From assembly GCA_910577215.1 (NCBI GenBank), contig CAJTMQ010000061.1, positions 1-9,056 of the forward strand: a stretch of 9,056 bases of DNA, written 5' to 3'. The notes under the pieces were generated by a model. That model had not been told where the DNA came from. It searched no databases and was given only the letters and a program-made list of their open reading frames with translations. The stretch comes from an uncultured Eubacterium sp. (lineage in GTDB: Bacteria > Bacillota > Clostridia > Oscillospirales > Acutalibacteraceae). The translations under genes were made by a program, and so were the position numbers. Positions within the stretch are counted from its first letter, which is position 1. The number at the start of each line of letters is the position of its first letter. Of this stretch, positions 6,380 to 9,056 are shown one piece after another.

Positions 6380-7897
6380 ATGACATCTGCTGACATCTGC
6401 ATACTTATAGCAATTGTTGCTTATCTTGCAATTGTTGTTATTATAGGTTTTGTTTTTTCCAAGAAAAACGAAAATGTTGATGATTTCTATCTCGGAGGGC
6501 GTAAGTTAGGCCCCCTTGTAACAGCTATGAGTGCTGAAGCATCTGATATGAGCGGTTGGCTTTTAATGGGCTTGCCGGGTCTTGTTTATCTTTGCGGTAT
6601 TGCCGAAGCATCGTGGACAGCCATAGGTTTAGCTGTTGGTACATATTTTAACTGGCTTATCGTAGCTAAAAGGCTTCGTAATTATTCAAATAAAATCAAT
6701 GCAATAACCATTCCGGATTTTTTTGCAAAAAGATTCAGGGATAATACAAACATTCTTATTGCAATAGCTGCAATTTTAATTATCATTTTCTTTATTCCTT
6801 ATACCGCTTCCGGATTCTCAACCTGCGGTAAGCTTTTCGGCTCATTATTCGGAATAGATTATCACGTGGCAATGGTTGTGTCAGCTGTTATTATAGTTGC
6901 CTACACATCTCTCGGCGGTTTCCTTGCTGCTTCCCCAACAGACTTTATTCAGTCAATCATTATGAGTATTGCTCTTGTTGTTGTTCTTGTGTTTGGTATT
7001 CATGTTGCAGGCGGATGGTCTGCCGTAACGGAAAATGCTTCTTCCATTTCACATTATCTTTCAATGACTTCAACAACGGACGGTACAGGCGGAGTTGTTT
7101 CTTACAGCGGAATGAGCATTGTTTCAACGCTTGCGTGGGGTCTTGGATATTTCGGTATGCCTCACATTCTTCTTCGCTTTATGGCGATAGAAAGTCCTAA
7201 AAAGATAAAAACCTCAAGAAGAGTTGCAAGTGTGTGGGTTGTAATTGCTATGGCGGTTGCAATTGTTATCGGTATGGTTGGTCTTGCAATGAGCAAGGTT
7301 GAGCCGTCAATGGTGCTTGCAGACAGTGAAACTGTTATAGTAGCAATTTCAAGCCTCCTTTCAAAATACGGTATTGTGTTTGCACTTCTTGCAGGTGTAA
7401 TTCTTGCCGGTATTCTTGCTTCAACAATGTCTACTGCGGACAGTCAGCTTCTTGCTGCAGCATCTGCAATCAGTCAGGATGTTATGGTTGGCACATTCAA
7501 ACTTAAAATTACTGCAAAAACAAAGATGATAGCTGCAAGAATAACTGTTGTAGCAATTGCGGTTCTCGGAGTTGCGTTTGCATGGAATCCTGATTCTTCG
7601 GTATTTAGAATTGTAAGCTTTGCATGGGCAGGTTTTGGTGCATCCTTCGGACCTCTTATGCTGTTTGCTCTTTTCTGGAAGAGAACAAACAAATGGGGCG
7701 CAATTGCCGGTATGGTTTCAGGCGGTGTAACGGTTATTGCATGGCACTATGCTCAGGGCGGCATATTCAGCCTTTATGAGCTTCTTCCTGCATTCATTGT
7801 TTCATCCGTATTTATTGTTGTTGTATCACTGTTAACAAAGGCTCCCGAAAAGGAAATAACAGAAGAATTTGAAGAGGTTAAAACTCTGAAAGAATAA
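6380..7897 (+). CDS. putP: Sodium/proline symporter, SSS family
   Basis: The protein takes up L-proline driven by Na+ across the cytoplasmic membrane, for nutrition or osmoprotection. It has 505 residues, as does the family (E. coli PutP 502), with about 13 hydrophobic segments in a LeuT-type fold. Diagnostic segments are FYLGGRKLGP (36-45), SAEASDMSGWLLMGLPG (51-67, with D56 corresponding to the conserved TM2 aspartate), GLGYFGMPHILLRFMAI (254-270), and ASTMSTADSQLL (347-358), whose S351-T352 match the Na+-site serine and threonine. Proline is the best-supported substrate, though other SSS substrates cannot be fully excluded. No proline dehydrogenase gene lies beside it. The first 20 bases after the A of the start codon are a tandem 10-mer TGACATCTGC, which changes nothing in the reading frame as it stands. 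Confidence 0.93.
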   Translation: MTSADICILIAIVAYLAIVVIIGFVFSKKNENVDDFYLGGRKLGPLVTAMSAEASDMSGWLLMGLPGLVYLCGIAEASWTAIGLAVGTYFNWLIVAKRLRNYSNKINAITIPDFFAKRFRDNTNILIAIAAILIIIFFIPYTASGFSTCGKLFGSLFGIDYHVAMVVSAVIIVAYTSLGGFLAASPTDFIQSIIMSIALVVVLVFGIHVAGGWSAVTENASSISHYLSMTSTTDGTGGVVSYSGMSIVSTLAWGLGYFGMPHILLRFMAIESPKKIKTSRRVASVWVVIAMAVAIVIGMVGLAMSKVEPSMVLADSETVIVAISSLLSKYGIVFALLAGVILAGILASTMSTADSQLLAAASAISQDVMVGTFKLKITAKTKMIAARITVVAIAVLGVAFAWNPDSSVFRIVSFAWAGFGASFGPLMLFALFWKRTNKWGAIAGMVSGGVTVIAWHYAQGGIFSLYELLPAFIVSSVFIVVVSLLTKAPEKEITEEFEEVKTLKE

Positions 7898-7898
7898 G

Positions 7899-7931
7899 AA
7901 AAGAAGATGCTTTAAGCATCTTCTTTCTTTT
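7899..7931. terminator. Bidirectional terminator between putP and the convergent hydrolase gene
   Basis: AAGAAGATGCTT and AAGCATCTTCTT are perfect complements around one T (7900-7923 approximately). On the plus strand TTTCTTTTTT follows; on the minus strand the tail is also T-rich. The right arm encodes the last residues and stop codon of the minus-strand gene. Confidence 0.85.
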
Positions 7932-9054
7932 TTGCTTCTATTAATGCTTTGATTGTTTCAAAATCAAATTCGTTTAAAAGTAATTTTATATCAATGGAAT
8001 TCAGCAGGCTTTTTGCAAGTGCTTTTATGATTTCTCCAACCTCACTGCCCGCATTGTCAGTTGATTTTACAGCCTGAATGATGGCAAGCAGAATAAAAAT
8101 GTAATTCTTTTTATTGATGTCATCAAGTGTGTATATTCCACTTTGCTTTGCTATATCGTAGATGGCTTTAACAGCCTTCTGCAATCCGTTTTGCGAAACG
8201 GTATCAAGGCTTTCGGTAAGTGTGCTGTCCATATATTCCGAAAGTGCGCTGAATTTTTCCGCCTTTTCAAATTCTTCACCGTTTATGAGCCACGTGAATA
8301 CATTGTGCTGTGATGCACCTATTGCACTGCTTTTTATAATTACCCGTTTTCCGCCCGCTTCCAGCATTCTGCCTACAATTGAACTGTCGGGAAGAATATT
8401 TATAATCTTTTCAGCGGTTTGAGGTGTGAAAAGAATGTTAACCAAATCCTTCGGAAATCCGGGACCGTCATTATTATAAACCGTAGGTATGCGTGCTTTG
8501 TTTTCCTCGTTAGTGAATATGTAGCTGAACATTGCAAGATTTCCGCCCTTGGAATGACCGCCTATAATGAAGTTTCCGCTTTGCTCTGAAAGAATTTTAT
8601 TTGTATAGCTCAAAGCTGCAAGCTGTGCAGCAATCGGAAAGGAATATGCCAGCTCGGCATCTTCATAAAAGCCTATGATTTTTTCATCTGTTCCGCGGTA
8701 AGCAATATATGAAGTGCTTTCGGTAAGCTTGAATACTGTTGCCGAAAAAGCGGTTGTGGTGCTTTTTTCGGGGCTTTCCGTAAAATCTGTTACCACTACA
8801 CTTGCATATCTTTTTGTTGAACCTAAGAGCTTTAATAAATCTTCTGTTTTCACAAGGTTTTTATTTCGCTTATTCAGTTCCTCTTCGGGAGTGTAAACAA
8901 AGCTTTCTGAAACCGCTTTTAATGTTTTTCCCGTGTGTTCTTTAAAATCCAGATAAGAAAGCCTGCTGAAAATTACATTGTCAATTTCGTTAAAGCCTGA
9001 AGCGTTAAATGAAATATCTCTGCGGTTTTCGGCAAAATCAAAAATAGTGTTCAA
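7912..9054 (-). CDS. DUF2974 (Mbeg1-like) alpha/beta-hydrolase; start at window edge uncertain
   Basis: This 380-residue frame encodes a lipase-like alpha/beta-hydrolase of the DUF2974 family, common in Firmicutes and of unknown substrate. The N-terminal NTIFDFAENRRDISF...FNEIDNVIFSRLSYLDF pattern is characteristic. The nucleophile elbow is GHSKG (166-170) with S168. YRGTD (119-123) fits the lipase segment preceding it, NNDGPGF (194-200) contains a candidate acid D196, and SQHNVFTW (248-255) supplies H250, the likely catalytic histidine. No signal peptide or membrane segment is apparent, so it is probably cytosolic. The first codon visible is TTG at 9054-9052, two bases from the window end. 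Its position suits the family's N-terminus, but an upstream ATG outside the window is equally possible. The gene converges on putP with 14 bp between the stop codons. Confidence 0.82.
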   Translation of the reverse strand: MNTIFDFAENRRDISFNASGFNEIDNVIFSRLSYLDFKEHTGKTLKAVSESFVYTPEEELNKRNKNLVKTEDLLKLLGSTKRYASVVVTDFTESPEKSTTTAFSATVFKLTESTSYIAYRGTDEKIIGFYEDAELAYSFPIAAQLAALSYTNKILSEQSGNFIIGGHSKGGNLAMFSYIFTNEENKARIPTVYNNDGPGFPKDLVNILFTPQTAEKIINILPDSSIVGRMLEAGGKRVIIKSSAIGASQHNVFTWLINGEEFEKAEKFSALSEYMDSTLTESLDTVSQNGLQKAVKAIYDIAKQSGIYTLDDINKKNYIFILLAIIQAVKSTDNAGSEVGEIIKALAKSLLNSIDIKLLLNEFDFETIKALIEAKKKEDA

Positions 9055-9056
9055 AA

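Noticed and set aside
6381..6400. Tandem 10-mer TGACATCTGC at the start of putP as a phase-variation switch
   Set aside because: Two copies are too few for frequent slippage and the frame is intact, so chance is the simplest explanation.

Overview
The window looks like chromosomal DNA from a low-GC Gram-positive anaerobe of the Clostridia, most likely a gut Ruminococcus/Oscillospirales relative. The evidence is the AT-rich third codon positions, strong AGGAGG-type ribosome binding sites, consensus sigma-A promoters, CCA-encoding tRNA genes, a zinc-finger Clp ATPase and a DUF2974 hydrolase. This placement is inference from composition and gene families; no marker gene settles the species.

Layout, left to right. 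(1) 1-369 is the 3' end of a membrane CDP-alcohol phosphatidyltransferase gene (PgsA-like), followed after 22 bp by a complete ClpE-like HSP100 ATPase (392-2689), probably in the same operon. (2) 2708-3360 is a five-tRNA operon (Gly-CCC, Arg-TCT, His-GTG, Gln-TTG, Lys-TTT) with a perfect TTGACA-N17-TATAAT promoter and a strong intrinsic terminator. (3) 3376-4068 encodes a YgjP/DUF45-type zinc metallopeptidase, closed by its own terminator. (4) 4152-6300 is a uracil-salvage operon: upp (uracil phosphoribosyltransferase) and a uraA-type uracil permease, with promoter and terminator. The permease imports uracil and Upp converts it with PRPP to UMP. (5) 6315-7930 is a single-gene unit for a PutP-type Na+/proline symporter with its own promoter. 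(6) 7912-9054, on the minus strand, is a DUF2974 alpha/beta-hydrolase gene convergent with putP. The two genes share a bidirectional terminator that overlaps the hydrolase's last codons.

Most of the window is ordinary housekeeping and transport. The unusual part is inside the tRNA operon. The last 20 bases of tRNA-Arg (T-loop to CCA) are repeated exactly 131 bp downstream. The DNA between the copies is built from nested inverted repeats: an 11-bp outer stem with one bulged A, whose right arm is itself part of the second tRNA tail, enclosing a 10-bp and an 11-bp perfect inverted repeat. The tRNA-Arg gene itself carries an A·C mismatch and a G·U wobble, and both non-Watson-Crick bases lie within the repeated 20-mer. 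This resembles a tiny mobile or att-derived element that replaced the tRNA 3' end, and it would be transcribed with the tRNAs.
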